This document shows, piece by piece, positions 45,611-55,600 of a stretch of DNA of 64,000 bases; the stretch's first letter is position 1, and the number at the start of each line of letters is the position of its first letter. The DNA is from Stieleria mannarensis (lineage in GTDB: Bacteria; Planctomycetota; Planctomycetia; Pirellulales; Pirellulaceae): assembly GCF_014154935.1 (NCBI RefSeq), contig NZ_JACEHH010000020.1, positions 62,001-126,000 of the forward strand. The letters are read 5' to 3'. The position numbers and the translations under genes are program-made. The notes under the pieces were generated by a model that saw only the letters and a list, made by a program, of their open reading frames with translations, was not told where the DNA came from and did no database searches.

Positions 45611-45690
45611 GTAGCGGAAGCCGCCAAGGCTTTCGGCATCCCAAGGCAACGTTGCTGCGCCAACACGAAAGTCTTGGCGACTTCCGCTAC
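45611..45690. repeat. Dispersed inverted repeat, family R1 (best copy)
   Basis: GTAGCGGAAGCCGCCAAGGC at 45611 and its inverted partner GTCTTGGCGACTTCCGCTAC ending 45690 are separated by about 40 nt. It is the most symmetric copy and lies 8 nt after the aspzincin stop, where it may end transcription. Confidence 0.8.
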
Positions 45691-45846
45691 CTTCCCAAAA
45701 GCAGGGCCACGACCGCCCCAATCCGCACCATCGGCACAACCGACAAACTGTCCCCTTGGGTCCCCAGTTTCCGCCTGGTGAAGTGGGCAAACAGTCAGGC
45801 AATTTGGTGAATCTGGCGCGGCCTTCTTGAGTCAAAACAGGGGTTT

Positions 45847-45875
45847 TTGTACTCTTTTTTTGGCATTTGGCTAAT
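45847..45875 (+). promoter_or_regulatory. Candidate promoter of the repeat-protein gene
   Basis: TTGTAC (45847-45852), 17 nt including a run of seven T, then GCTAAT (45870-45875). This would give a leader of about 90 nt before ATG 45973. Weak match; assigned mainly for spacing and AT-richness. Confidence 0.35.
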
Positions 45876-45972
45876 GAACTGCGTAACCTTACACGGAGGC
45901 CCTGTAGATGGGCCGCACAGCGCTCGATCGATCGCGTTTACACGTTTATTTGCTACAGAAGGTTTCCTCGCG

Positions 45973-47568
45973 ATGTTTCGCCAGTTCTCCTGCAAACGAT
46001 TCCCCCGCAGTCTGGTTCTCACCGGTTCGGTTGCCTTTCTGTGGAGCGGTGGGGCTTGTCTTCTGAGCGGTCGGGCCGGCGCCCAGGATTTTTGTTATCC
46101 CCAGGCGTACCGGCTGGAACCGACGACCTGCTACGAACAGCAAACGGTTCAGCGGATGCGTCCGGTGTACCGGACCGAGATGGTGGAAGAACAAGTCAAA
46201 TCGTTCCGCCCGGTCGTCCGCACCCGCACCGAGATGCGTGAAATCACCGTTCCGGTCAACACCGTCGAAACGTCGTACAAAGAAGAGCGATTCACGGTTT
46301 GGAAACCGATCACCGAAACCAGTTACCGCGACGAAACGTACACCGAAACCGAGTACGTTACCGAAACCTCCGAGCGTGAAGAGCAGTACACGACGTATCG
46401 GCCGGTGACCGAAACGAAGATGTACCAGCAACAATACACGGTCCAACGGCCGGTCACCGAAACCAGCTACTACCAGCAGCAGTACACCGTCCAGCGACCG
46501 GTCGTCGAAACGCAAATGCAGACCCAGCAATACACGACGCTGCGTCCACAAACCACGATGGTCAACCAGACCGTGGACGCCGGCGGTTACGTCCCCCAAA
46601 CCACGATCACGCCGGGATCGGTCGGCTACGGCCTGCAGTACCAACGCGGCCTCTACGCGACCCCGGGACCGCTGGGGATCTTTGCCCGTGTCCGCGGCGG
46701 CTACGTTGCCAAACCGGTCGTCACGCCGCCTACGGCGCAGACGCAGTACGTCTACCGCCCCAATTACGTCCAACAACAAGTCGCCCAGACGTCCTACATG
46801 CCGGTGACCGAGCAGGTCCAGGTGCCCGTCCAAGTCCAACGGATGCAAAGCGAGGTCGTCACCCAAAAAGTCCCCGTGCAAACGACGCGAATGCAGACCG
46901 AAGTGGTCACCCAAAACGTCCCGGTCCAGTCGACTCGGATGGTGCCCACGACGATGGTTCGCAAGGTTCCCTACGTCGTCCAACGGCCCGTCACGACCAC
47001 CAAGACCCGAAAGGTGCCCGTGACCCAGCAACGCTGGATCACCGAAGAGCAGGTCCGTAAGGTGCCGGTGCAAACCAGCAAGATCCGCTACGAAACCAAG
47101 AAGGTCCCGCAGACCGTTCAGTACACCGAGTACGAAGAGGTCGTCCAGACGGTCCGGCGCCCGGTCACACGCACGGTTTACGAACCCTACACCGAAACCG
47201 TCGTCGTGCCGCGTCAAACCGTGATGCGAGTGCCGATGTCCTACTACGACCCCTTCGGCAGCGCGATCACCCACGGGTTCTCCTCGTTCGCCCAATCCAG
47301 CGACTCGTCGTCGACCATCGCCCAGCCCGCGTCGAATTCCCAGATGAGTCTGAAGCCGGCCGAAACCTTCGACGCCGCGCCGAAAACCGGCTTGAAAAGC
47401 ATCCAGACAACGCCCGCCGAACCCGCCAAGGACGACCGCGATTCTATCGAATTGAATCGCCCCGAATTGGAAGACGATTCGCTGCCCGCCCCCAACGGCG
47501 ACGGAGCATCGATGATCGATGCCGGCTGGAAAATTCAGTGGAATCCGCCGCTGTCGCGTAGCATCTGA
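45973..47568 (+). CDS. Secreted Tyr/Gln/Thr/Val-rich repeat protein
   Basis: 531 residues from ATG 45973; the frame is open from 45847, but only this start puts a signal peptide ('SLVLTGSVAFLWSGGACLLS', ending near 'GRAGAQ') at the N-terminus. The mature protein is built of short beta-type repeats such as 'YTTYRPVTETKMYQQQ', 'YTVQRPVTETSYYQQQ', and later 'VVTQKVPVQTTRMQTE'. A glycine-containing break (~200-240) separates two repeat blocks. The C-terminal ~100 residues are Ser/Ala/Glu-rich. Similar proteins occur in planctomycetes with no known function; an adhesive or envelope-structural role is a guess. Confidence 0.7.
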   Translation: MFRQFSCKRFPRSLVLTGSVAFLWSGGACLLSGRAGAQDFCYPQAYRLEPTTCYEQQTVQRMRPVYRTEMVEEQVKSFRPVVRTRTEMREITVPVNTVETSYKEERFTVWKPITETSYRDETYTETEYVTETSEREEQYTTYRPVTETKMYQQQYTVQRPVTETSYYQQQYTVQRPVVETQMQTQQYTTLRPQTTMVNQTVDAGGYVPQTTITPGSVGYGLQYQRGLYATPGPLGIFARVRGGYVAKPVVTPPTAQTQYVYRPNYVQQQVAQTSYMPVTEQVQVPVQVQRMQSEVVTQKVPVQTTRMQTEVVTQNVPVQSTRMVPTTMVRKVPYVVQRPVTTTKTRKVPVTQQRWITEEQVRKVPVQTSKIRYETKKVPQTVQYTEYEEVVQTVRRPVTRTVYEPYTETVVVPRQTVMRVPMSYYDPFGSAITHGFSSFAQSSDSSSTIAQPASNSQMSLKPAETFDAAPKTGLKSIQTTPAEPAKDDRDSIELNRPELEDDSLPAPNGDGASMIDAGWKIQWNPPLSRSI

Positions 47569-47587
47569 ATCGGCGAAATCGATTTGC

Positions 47588-47615
47588 TCATCGTTTTGCC
47601 CCCATCGTTTTGCCA
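47588..47615. repeat. Dispersed repeat, family R3 (reverse orientation)
   Basis: Two copies of ATCGTTTTGCC separated by CCC, the reverse complement of the GGCAAAACGAT form seen at 15239. Confidence 0.5.
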
Positions 47616-47620
47616 GTTCT

Positions 47621-47815
47621 TTAGCGGCCTGGTCCTTCAATCGTAGTCTCGGCCGTCTCCGGTTCCTCGGCTGAAACGCTGCTCTCGGCAGACTGCAATC
47701 CCTTGTCGCGAAGCAGTTCGGAATTCCGATACTCCTCGTTGTTGAACGCATCCCGGGTGCCGAATGCGAATTGCAGCGCCAACGCACAGAACGATCGAGT
47801 CTGTTTGAGATCGTC
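47621..47815 (-). pseudogene. Possible C-terminal remnant of an unknown protein
   Basis: A 64-codon stretch without an ATG, bounded upstream by TGA (complement of 47816-47818), reads like real protein: 'TRSFCALALQFAFGTRDAFN' then 'NEEYRNSELLRDKG' and an acidic tail 'SAEEPETAETTIEGPGR'. No family was recognised. It may be the tail of a gene whose 5' part was lost. Low confidence. Confidence 0.3.
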
Positions 47816-48023
47816 TCAGCCACCGTCGTGAATTCGCAGAGAAAACTCGGGAAAGACAAGGTAAACCGGCGGGATTGCGGAATCACGATGCAGCCCCCGT
47901 TCCAAAATTGGACGGCGCGGAAGCACGCACTCCGCTGGGAAGCGGGCATGAGTCATCGGTCGGTGACCGTGCGAAGATGTCTGGATCTTCGACCGAATCG
48001 GGGCGAGTGAATTCGAAATCCCT

Positions 48024-49526
48024 TTGACTGAGGAATGCCAGTTGGTCACGAAAGTCGCTGTCGATTTGTTGCGCGGTCTGGTTGTCGTTTTACTAGGTTG
48101 CACGGCGAGCGTCTGCGGTGCCGAAACTGTGCCACCGCGTCCGAATATCTTGCTGATCCTCTGTGACGATCTTGGGTACGCCGATGTCGGTTTCAATGGT
48201 TCCCAGGACATCACCACGCCGGCGCTGGACCAACTGGCGACGAACGGAACGATCTTTTCATCCGCCTATGTGACGCATCCGTTTTGCGGTCCGAGCCGGA
48301 TGGGAATGTTGTCCGGTCGGTATCCCCACGTGTTCGGTGCGCCGTTCAATCTGCCGCCGACCGGCACCGCGTTTGACCGGTATGACGACGAAGGCATGCC
48401 GGTGGGTGAAACGCTGATCGGCACCGTTCTTCAAGACGCGGGCTACTACACCGGCGCGATCGGCAAATGGCACCTGGGATTCTCTTCCCGATTCCATCCA
48501 AACGAACGTGGGTTCGACGATTTCTATGGTTTCCTTGGTGGTGGGCACATGTATTTTCCCGAGCGTTACGGGCCGATCTACCAGCGACAGAAAAACGCCG
48601 GGAAAACGCGGTTCAACGAATACATCACCCCACTGGAACACAACGGGACGGTCGTGGAAGAGACCGAGTACATGACCGATGCGTTGTCGCGCGAAGCGGT
48701 TCGATTTGTGAACGAAGCCGACCAGAAACAGCAACCGTTCTTCCTGTATCTCGCCTACAACGCCCCGCACACGCCGCTGGAGGCAAAAGAGGACGACCTC
48801 GCCAAGTTCGACCACATCAAAGACGACAAACGAAGAACCTACGCTGCAATGGTCTATGCGGTTGATCGGGGCATCGGACGATTAGTCGATGCACTCAAAG
48901 CCAACGGGGCGATCGACAACACGCTGATCGTATTTCTCAGCGACAACGGCGGAAAGATCGGCGCGGGGGCCAATAACGCACCGCTTCAACAAGGAAAAGG
49001 CAGCGTGTGCGAAGGCGGATTCCGCGTGCCAATGTTCTTTCACTGGCCTGACCAGCTCGCTGCGGCAACGCGTTTTGAACACCCCGTCTCGGCACTCGAT
49101 TTTTATCCCACGTTCGCGCGACTTGCCGGAGCCACACTTCCCGCCGAACAAGAATTGCACGGCAAAGACATTTGGGACGCTCTAACGGCCGGAGAAAGCC
49201 CGCGTGCCGGCGAGTCGATTTTTGCATTGCGACACTGGAACGGCTTTCACAACGTCGGGATCCGCCGGGACCAATGGAAGGCACTCAAGCGAGGTCCGAA
49301 GGCGGCGTGGCAACTGTTCGACATGCAAACGGATCTTGGTGAAGTCCATGATCTGAGTTCGCAACACCTCGAAATCGTTAGCTCCATGGTTGACGAAGCA
49401 AGACAGTGGAGCACGACGCACACGCCTCCTCGTTGGTTCATCAATGAGCAATCGGAAACTTCGTGGGAAGTCAAGCAGATGCCGCGGTATGATGCGACGT
49501 TTGCCATGCCAGACTCCAAGCGTTGA
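48024..49526 (+). CDS. Arylsulfatase-type sulfatase, exported
   Basis: 500 residues. No ATG is available near the start; TTG 48024 or TTG 48042 would both place a signal peptide ('LLRGLVVVLLGCTASVCGA') at the N-terminus. The metal-binding motif is 'NILLILCDDLGYADVGFNG'. The formylglycine motif C88-G-P-S-R follows in 'THPFCGPSRMGMLSGRYPH'. Other hallmarks are 'YYTGAIGKWHLG' and 'IVFLSDNGGKIGAGANNAPL'. It hydrolyses sulfate esters, probably on sulfated polysaccharides. It converges with the Gfo/Idh/MocA gene, the stops being only 7 nt apart. Confidence 0.92.
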   Translation: MTEECQLVTKVAVDLLRGLVVVLLGCTASVCGAETVPPRPNILLILCDDLGYADVGFNGSQDITTPALDQLATNGTIFSSAYVTHPFCGPSRMGMLSGRYPHVFGAPFNLPPTGTAFDRYDDEGMPVGETLIGTVLQDAGYYTGAIGKWHLGFSSRFHPNERGFDDFYGFLGGGHMYFPERYGPIYQRQKNAGKTRFNEYITPLEHNGTVVEETEYMTDALSREAVRFVNEADQKQQPFFLYLAYNAPHTPLEAKEDDLAKFDHIKDDKRRTYAAMVYAVDRGIGRLVDALKANGAIDNTLIVFLSDNGGKIGAGANNAPLQQGKGSVCEGGFRVPMFFHWPDQLAAATRFEHPVSALDFYPTFARLAGATLPAEQELHGKDIWDALTAGESPRAGESIFALRHWNGFHNVGIRRDQWKALKRGPKAAWQLFDMQTDLGEVHDLSSQHLEIVSSMVDEARQWSTTHTPPRWFINEQSETSWEVKQMPRYDATFAMPDSKR

Positions 49527-49533
49527 TCGTCGG

Positions 49534-50883
49534 TTAATCCTCGGACGGGTGCACGTAGGGCTTTCGATAGGGGCGTTTCAGCTTGTCGGTCGCTTCGGCG
49601 TCGCCAACGATGGTGTGAGTGGCGGGATCGAATTCCAAGGACCGCCCCAAGTCCATTGAAACGTTCGCCATGATGCAGGATGCACTGGAAATGTGCCCCT
49701 GCAAGATGTCGGCGATCGGCTTGGAACGGCGATCGATCGCATCAAGGAAGTCCCGCATGTGACCGCGGATCGCCGACGCGACGTGCAGTTCCAACCGCCA
49801 GTTCTTTTGATCGGTGACGTCGGTGGGGTACTTGTCGGTTTCGATCAGCTTTTCGCCGGTCAGTTTCTGGCCGCCGCCGCGGGGCGTGAATTCGTACTTG
49901 TGGACATCCAACTTCAACGTGCCCCGGTCGCCGTAGATGATGCCCGCCCAAGGCCATTCGGGATCGGGCGCGTTGCCCCAACTGCGGTGTGTCCAGTTAA
50001 TGTCCAGTTCATCAAACTCAAACCGTGCCGATTGTGTATCCGAAATATTTGCTTTGGAATCATGGTCGACGTAGATGCCGCCGCTGCTGCTGATCCGTTT
50101 CGGCCACCCCAGGCCTAACTGCCAGCGCACCATGTCCAGCATGTGAACGCACATGTCACCGACGATCCCGTTGCCATACTCCATGAACGCTCGCCAGGAC
50201 CGAGGGTGCACCAGTTCGTTGTAGGGCCGCATCGGTGCCGGCCCGGTCCAGGTTTCGTAATCCAGGTATTCCGGCGGTGCGGTATCCGGCGGATTCTTTT
50301 TCGCCCGCATGTGGTAGTAACAACAAACTTCCGCGTACGCAACATCACCAAGTAACCCAGCGTCCACCACACGTTGCTTCGCTTCGATCAAGTGCGGCGT
50401 GCTGCGGCGTTGCGTCCCCACTTGGACCACGCGTCCAGTTTCGCGAGCCGCGTCCAACATCGCTTTGCTTTCCAGCACATCGACCCCGGTCGGCTTTTGC
50501 ACATAGACATCGGCACCGGCATTGACCGCCGCGATCATCGGCAACGCATGCCAGTGGTCGGGCGTGGCGATCAGCACGATGTCCAAATCCCGTTCGGCAA
50601 GCATGTCGGTGTATTGCCCATAGGTCCGCGGCCGTTTTTTGGAGACTTGGCGGGAGGCTATCAAATCCGCACATTCGTCCAACAGGTTCGAATCGACGTC
50701 GCACAGCGAAACGACTTCGACCGGTTCGATGTTCATCAACTGCAGCAGGTCACACTTTCCGTACCAGCCACACCCGATCAACCCGACGCGGCGTTTCTTG
50801 TCGCCGGCGGCGGCATAGGCATGGCGACTGGCAACGGCAGATGCGGCGAGCGTGGATGCGGCAATGAACTTTCGGCGATCCAT
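49534..50883 (-). CDS. Gfo/Idh/MocA family oxidoreductase, Tat-exported
   Basis: 449 residues from ATG 50883. The twin-arginine N-terminus 'MDRRKFIAASTLAASAVAS' decides this start over an upstream one. An NAD(P)-binding Rossmann motif follows, 'RRVGLIGCGWYGKCDLLQ'. The family EKP motif is 'VYVQKPTGVDV', with Lys as catalytic base. The C-terminal substrate domain contains 'MEYGNGIVGDMCVHMLDMVR' and 'WAGIIYGDRGTLKLDVHKYE'. Such Tat-exported members are common in planctomycetes next to sulfatases and probably oxidise sugars released outside the cytoplasm. It lies 116 nt upstream of nothing on its strand except the divergent-side sulfatase at 51000, which may be its operon partner. Confidence 0.93.
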   Translation of the reverse strand: MDRRKFIAASTLAASAVASRHAYAAAGDKKRRVGLIGCGWYGKCDLLQLMNIEPVEVVSLCDVDSNLLDECADLIASRQVSKKRPRTYGQYTDMLAERDLDIVLIATPDHWHALPMIAAVNAGADVYVQKPTGVDVLESKAMLDAARETGRVVQVGTQRRSTPHLIEAKQRVVDAGLLGDVAYAEVCCYYHMRAKKNPPDTAPPEYLDYETWTGPAPMRPYNELVHPRSWRAFMEYGNGIVGDMCVHMLDMVRWQLGLGWPKRISSSGGIYVDHDSKANISDTQSARFEFDELDINWTHRSWGNAPDPEWPWAGIIYGDRGTLKLDVHKYEFTPRGGGQKLTGEKLIETDKYPTDVTDQKNWRLELHVASAIRGHMRDFLDAIDRRSKPIADILQGHISSASCIMANVSMDLGRSLEFDPATHTIVGDAEATDKLKRPYRKPYVHPSED

Positions 50884-50985
50884 GAGAAGTGCCTGGGGTG
50901 TAGGGGACTGGGGGACAAGCCGATTATCGCCGGTCACCTCATGGCGATCAAGCAACTGGCACCGGCTCAAATCGAAAGGGATCCG

Positions 50986-51039
50986 GCAACCGCTGGTGTC
51001 TAGCCTTTAGGTGATTCCCGGTCGCTGATTTGCAGCGAC
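50986..51039. repeat. 54-bp dispersed repeat, family R4, overlapping a sulfatase 3' end
   Basis: GCAACCGCTGGTGTCTAGCC and the following 34 nt match 63714-63767 over 54 nt without gaps in length, with roughly ten differences. Positions 51000-51039 are also the last codons and stop of the sulfatase on the minus strand. Confidence 0.65.
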
Positions 51040-52529
51040 AGATCATTGTCGCGAACCTCGGCCAGTTTCTCGGTCAAGGTGGATCGCATGCGTTCCAGCA
51101 CGTCACGGTAACGTTCGTCGTCGGCCAGATTGTCGTAGCCTTGCGGATCGGCGTGCGTGTCAAACAACTCCATGCCCGCCGACGCGTCTTCTTTGTACTG
51201 GATGTATGCGAATCGATCCTCGCGAATCAAAAATCCTTTCCGCATCGGTGCGACACTGAAGGCAAACTCGCGGACTTGGTGATTGGGATCGTCCAGCATT
51301 TTCGAGATGTCTTTGCCTTGCACATGTTTGGGGATGTCCAAACCGCACAGCGTCGCGACGGTCGGATACAGGTCCAGCAATTCGACGAAACGGTGGCACA
51401 CCGCGGGTTTTTTTCCGGGAACCCGAATGATCAGTGGCACGCCGGCCGATTCGTCGCGCAACGACACCTTGGCCCAGAAATCATGTTCGCCCAGATGGTA
51501 TCCATGGTCGCTGGTGAAGATCACGATCGTGTTGTCTTCCTGTCCCGACGCCTTGAGCGCATCGAGCACCTTGCCGACCTGGGCATCCATGTACGCGACC
51601 GACGCATAGTAGCCTCCGATGGCCTTCTTTTGTCGCCGCAGATCCATCTTCATGTTTTGGCTGGTTTTATAGTTGATGCCGGCTTTGGGGATGTCGTCCC
51701 AGTCACCTTCGATCTTGGGCGGCAAGTCGTGTTTGCTGTAGGGTTTGTAAGGCGGGAAGTAGGACTTCGGCGCGACGAAGGGGACGTGCGGCCGGACGAA
51801 ACCGACGCCCAACCAGAACGGCTGGTCGCGCTGCTGACGAATCAGCTCGCAAGCTTTCTTGGCGGTCTTGCCATCGCTGTGAACGTCGTCATCGCCGTCG
51901 GCCTCCACGACGACAAAGGTGTTGCCGCCGACCACGGGTTTCTTGCCGTCGGGATTGCCTTCCAGCGTCTCGCCATCACCCGCAGCCCGCCATTCCGGTC
52001 CGGGGCTGTTGAATCGTTCGGTCCATGACAGCGCGTCATCGGCTCCGTTGTAATCACGCCCCGGACCATGGTCCTCGATGCCGCCGGGAACGCCCATGTG
52101 AAAGATCTTGCTGACCCTCGCGGCGTAATAGCCGTTGTTCTTGAAGTGCTGGGACCACGTCGCCCGGTCGCCGATCTGTGCCCGCGGACTCTTGTATCCC
52201 AGCACGCCGGTTGCGTGCGGATAGAACCCGGACATGAACGAGGCACGCGAGGGCCCGCAATAGGTTCCCTGGCAATAGGCCCGGGTGAATCGTGTTCCGC
52301 TGGCGGCCAATGCGTCGATATTGGGCGTTTGACAAACCGTGTTTCCGTAGCACGACAGGGCGGTGTACGTGAGGTCATCGGAAATGAGGAACAGCACATT
52401 CATCGGCCGCGTGGCTTCCGTCGGCGGATTGGCGTCCAACGTCGCGTTCCATTCGGTCGCGGTCGCGGGGGGGCCAAGCGGCAAACCCAGCAGCAAGATC
52501 ACGGTGAACAGTGGGGACAGACGTTTCAT
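51000..52529 (-). CDS. Iduronate-2-sulfatase-type sulfatase, exported
   Basis: 509 residues from ATG 52529, which starts a signal peptide ('LFTVILLLGLPLGPPATATE'); a 20-residue upstream extension is rejected. Metal ligands are D51-D52 in 'NVLFLISDDLTYTALSCYG', and the formylglycine motif is C91-G-P-S-R. 'FFLAVGF'-like region appears as 'QPFWLGVGFVRPHVPFVAP', then 'IVIFTSDHGYHLGEHDFWAK'. This layout matches the IDS-like S1 sulfatases and also the broken copy at 9651-10964. The final residues and stop lie inside the R4 repeat. It is divergent from the giant fusion gene at 52655, 125 nt apart. Confidence 0.93.
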   Translation of the reverse strand: MKRLSPLFTVILLLGLPLGPPATATEWNATLDANPPTEATRPMNVLFLISDDLTYTALSCYGNTVCQTPNIDALAASGTRFTRAYCQGTYCGPSRASFMSGFYPHATGVLGYKSPRAQIGDRATWSQHFKNNGYYAARVSKIFHMGVPGGIEDHGPGRDYNGADDALSWTERFNSPGPEWRAAGDGETLEGNPDGKKPVVGGNTFVVVEADGDDDVHSDGKTAKKACELIRQQRDQPFWLGVGFVRPHVPFVAPKSYFPPYKPYSKHDLPPKIEGDWDDIPKAGINYKTSQNMKMDLRRQKKAIGGYYASVAYMDAQVGKVLDALKASGQEDNTIVIFTSDHGYHLGEHDFWAKVSLRDESAGVPLIIRVPGKKPAVCHRFVELLDLYPTVATLCGLDIPKHVQGKDISKMLDDPNHQVREFAFSVAPMRKGFLIREDRFAYIQYKEDASAGMELFDTHADPQGYDNLADDERYRDVLERMRSTLTEKLAEVRDNDLSLQISDRESPKG

Positions 52530-52654
52530 CGCAGCTTCGTTTTGGCAGGTGGGGCGGGACAAAGAAGGGCAGGTCTCCACAACATACACGCTGCAGTCGT
52601 TGTAGAATACGATCCCCTCCGTTTCCCATCCCCACCTCCTCCGGCAAGCGTCCG

Positions 52655-55600
52655 ATGCGAAAAAGTAGCCTTGTGAACCATTCTCGCCCCGTTCTGTGGA
52701 TCGCCGCTTCGATCATCGCTGTCTCGATCGCCACCATGATCGACAGCCACGGCCTGTCCGCCGCCGACGGCCCCACGCTGCACCAGTTCCAGCGTCAACA
52801 GCTGACGGGGACTTATTTTTCTGAAGGCGTCTCGGCCGGCGACATCAACGGTGACGGCATCAATGACGTGGTTTATGGGCCGTATTGGTTTGCCGGGCCC
52901 GACTACCAAACCAAGCACGAAATCTACTCGCCGGTTCCGCAAGATATGAACCGCTATGCGGACCACTTCTTCTCCTGGATCTACGATTTCGATCAGGACG
53001 GCTGGAACGACATCTTCGTCGTGGGATTTCCCGGTACACCGGCCTACGTTTACGAGAATCCGAAGCAGGACGGACTGGACGCGCATTGGAAAAAGCACCA
53101 AGTGTTTGATTGGGTGTCCAATGAGTCGCCCGAGTTGATCGACCTGCTGGGCGATGACCGTCCCGAGCTGGTGTGCACACGGGACGGATTTTTTGGATTC
53201 GCGACGATCGATGCCGACGACCCGTTCGGCACGTGGCAGTTCCACGCGATTTCGCCCCAAGTGACCGCGACGCGATTCGGACACGGGCTGGGGATCGGCG
53301 ACGTCAATGGCGACGACCGACTGGACATCATTCACCCCAAGGGCTGGTACGAACAACCGGAAAGCGATGCGCTGACATCGCGTTGGATGCATCACGACGT
53401 CCGACTGTGTGGCGGCAGCGGCGGCGCGGAAATGTACGCCTATGACGTCGATGGCGATGGCGACAACGACATCATCACCAGCGACTCGGCCCACAATTTT
53501 GGATTGTCGTGGTTCGAACAGATCGTTGATGGAGACAAACGTACCTTCAAACAACACCAAATCATGGGTTCGCACCCGTCGGAAAACAAATACGGGGTGC
53601 TGTTCAGCGAACCGCATTCGGTGGAATTGGCCGACATCGACGGTGACGGTTTGAAAGACATCGTGACGGGAAAGACCTATTGGTCGCACCATCGACAAAG
53701 TCCGATGTGGGACGCCGGTGCGGTGGTCTATTGGTTTCGTCTGGTTCGCGGCGTAGACGGCATCGATTGGGTTCCCTATCAAGCCGATGGTGAAGCGGGG
53801 ATCGGACGCCAGGTCGTCGTCAAAGACTTGGACGCCGACGGCAACCCGGACATCATCGTCGGCGGCATGAAAGGCGCGCACGTGCTGAAACACACCCAAC
53901 ACCCGGTTTCCCAGGACCGGTGGCTGGCCGCCCAACCAAAACCGTACCAGGGTCCCAAACCGCCCAGCGCCGAAGGAGCGACCGCCAAACGCGGCCCGAA
54001 ATCCAAGATCGATCCCAAAACCGCGCGGGCCGCCGGAGCCATCGAAGGCGAATCGTTGAAGTTTCGCGCCAGCGGAGGCGACGCGCGTCCGCAGGACATG
54101 TCGAACTTCAAAGCCGACAACTGGAGCGGCAAGTCGCAGTTGTGGTGGACCGATGCCAAGCCCGGCGACACGCTGACGATTCAATTGCCGCCGGTCACCG
54201 GAGTCGTCGACTTGGAGGTGGTCCTGACCTGTGCGGTGGACTACGGAATCGTTCAGTTGTCGCTTGACGATCAACCGCTAGGAGAACCGATCGATCTGTT
54301 CGATCGCCAAGTCATCACGACCGGCGTGTTGTCTTATCCGAAATTGACGTTGAAAGGGAACAAGCACACGTTGGGGGTGACAATCGTCGGCGCGAATCCC
54401 ACCGCCAAGAAAGCGTACATGTTTGCGCTGGATTATTTGCGGATCAAAAAGTCCGACGGCAGCTATGTCGCCGGGGCGGCGGCCGGAAAAACCACCGCGG
54501 ACGACGCATCCGCGACCTCCGGGATTCGTCCCAAAAATCGTGACGGCCGGGTGCTGAACCTGGATTTCGAAACCGGCACGCTGGACGACTGGACGGCGAC
54601 CGGCACCGCGTTCGACGGTCAACCGATCAAGGGTGACACGGTTCACGCACGTCGCCAAGACATGCACAGCAACCATGACGGCCAGTTTTGGATCGGCGGC
54701 TACGAAAAAGTCGGCGACGAGCCCACCGGCACACTCACCTCGGCACCGTTCATCGTCTCACAACCCTATGCGTCCTACTTGGCCAACGGCGGCGACCACG
54801 AATCCACACGCGTCGAGCTGCTGCGCAAAGACAGCGGGCGCGTGTTCTATCAAAGCAACGGCACCAACAGCGAAACAATGCGACGCGTCATCGTCGACCT
54901 GCGCGCCCACGTCGGAAAGGAAGTCATGGTCCGGCTTGTCGATGAATACACCGGCGGCTGGGGACACGTCAATTTTGACGATTTCCGATTGCACGCCAAT
55001 GCCCCCGCTCGACCGACGCCGGCTATGGTGGCACTGACCGCCGACGAGTACCCGCACGCCGGATTGGAAGCCCAGCAGGCCGCCGACGCGATGCGTGTCC
55101 CCGATGGGTTTCACGTCACCGTGGGTGCGGCCGAACCCGATGTGAAACAACCGATCGCGATGGCCCTGGATGATCGCGGACGCGTCTGGATCGCGGAGGC
55201 GTACGAATATCCGACGCGAGCAAAAGGTGACGTCGGACGTGACCGAATCTTGATCTTTGAAGACACCGACAACGACGGTTCGCTGGATCAGAGCAAGGTG
55301 TTTGCCGAAGGGCTGAACCTGGTCAGCGGACTGGAAGTCGGGTTCGGAGGCGTTTGGGTCGGGGCGGCACCGTACCTGATGTTCATTCCCGACAAAGACG
55401 GTGACGACGTTCCCGATTCCGACCCCCAAATCCTGCTCGACGGCTGGGGCTATCAAGACACCCACGAAACCCTGAACGCGTTCATCTGGGGGCCCGACGG
55501 ATGGCTGTACGGTTGCCACGGAGTGTTCACCCATTCCCGCGTCGGCAAACCGGGAACGCCGGACGACCAGCGGACACCGATCAATTGCGGCGTCTGGCGA

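Larger units (their letters stand above)
45603..45972. other. Intergenic region: R1 repeat and candidate promoter
   Basis: Between the aspzincin gene and the repeat protein. The left part is the R1 inverted repeat; the right part (from ~45840) is AT-rich and holds the candidate promoter listed separately. The reading frame open from 45847 is upstream of the better start at 45973. Confidence 0.6.
47569..48023. other. Intergenic region with a small degraded reading frame on the minus strand
   Basis: The R3 repeat lies at its left end and the remnant frame at 47621-47815. Nothing else convincing was seen up to the sulfatase start. No clear promoter for the sulfatase was found. Confidence 0.5.

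Noticed and set aside
45946-47949. A 667-codon open frame antisense to the secreted repeat protein
   Set aside because: It is the complement of the Thr/Val/Gln repeats; composition is Arg/His/Asp/Leu-rich and the sense gene has a signal peptide.
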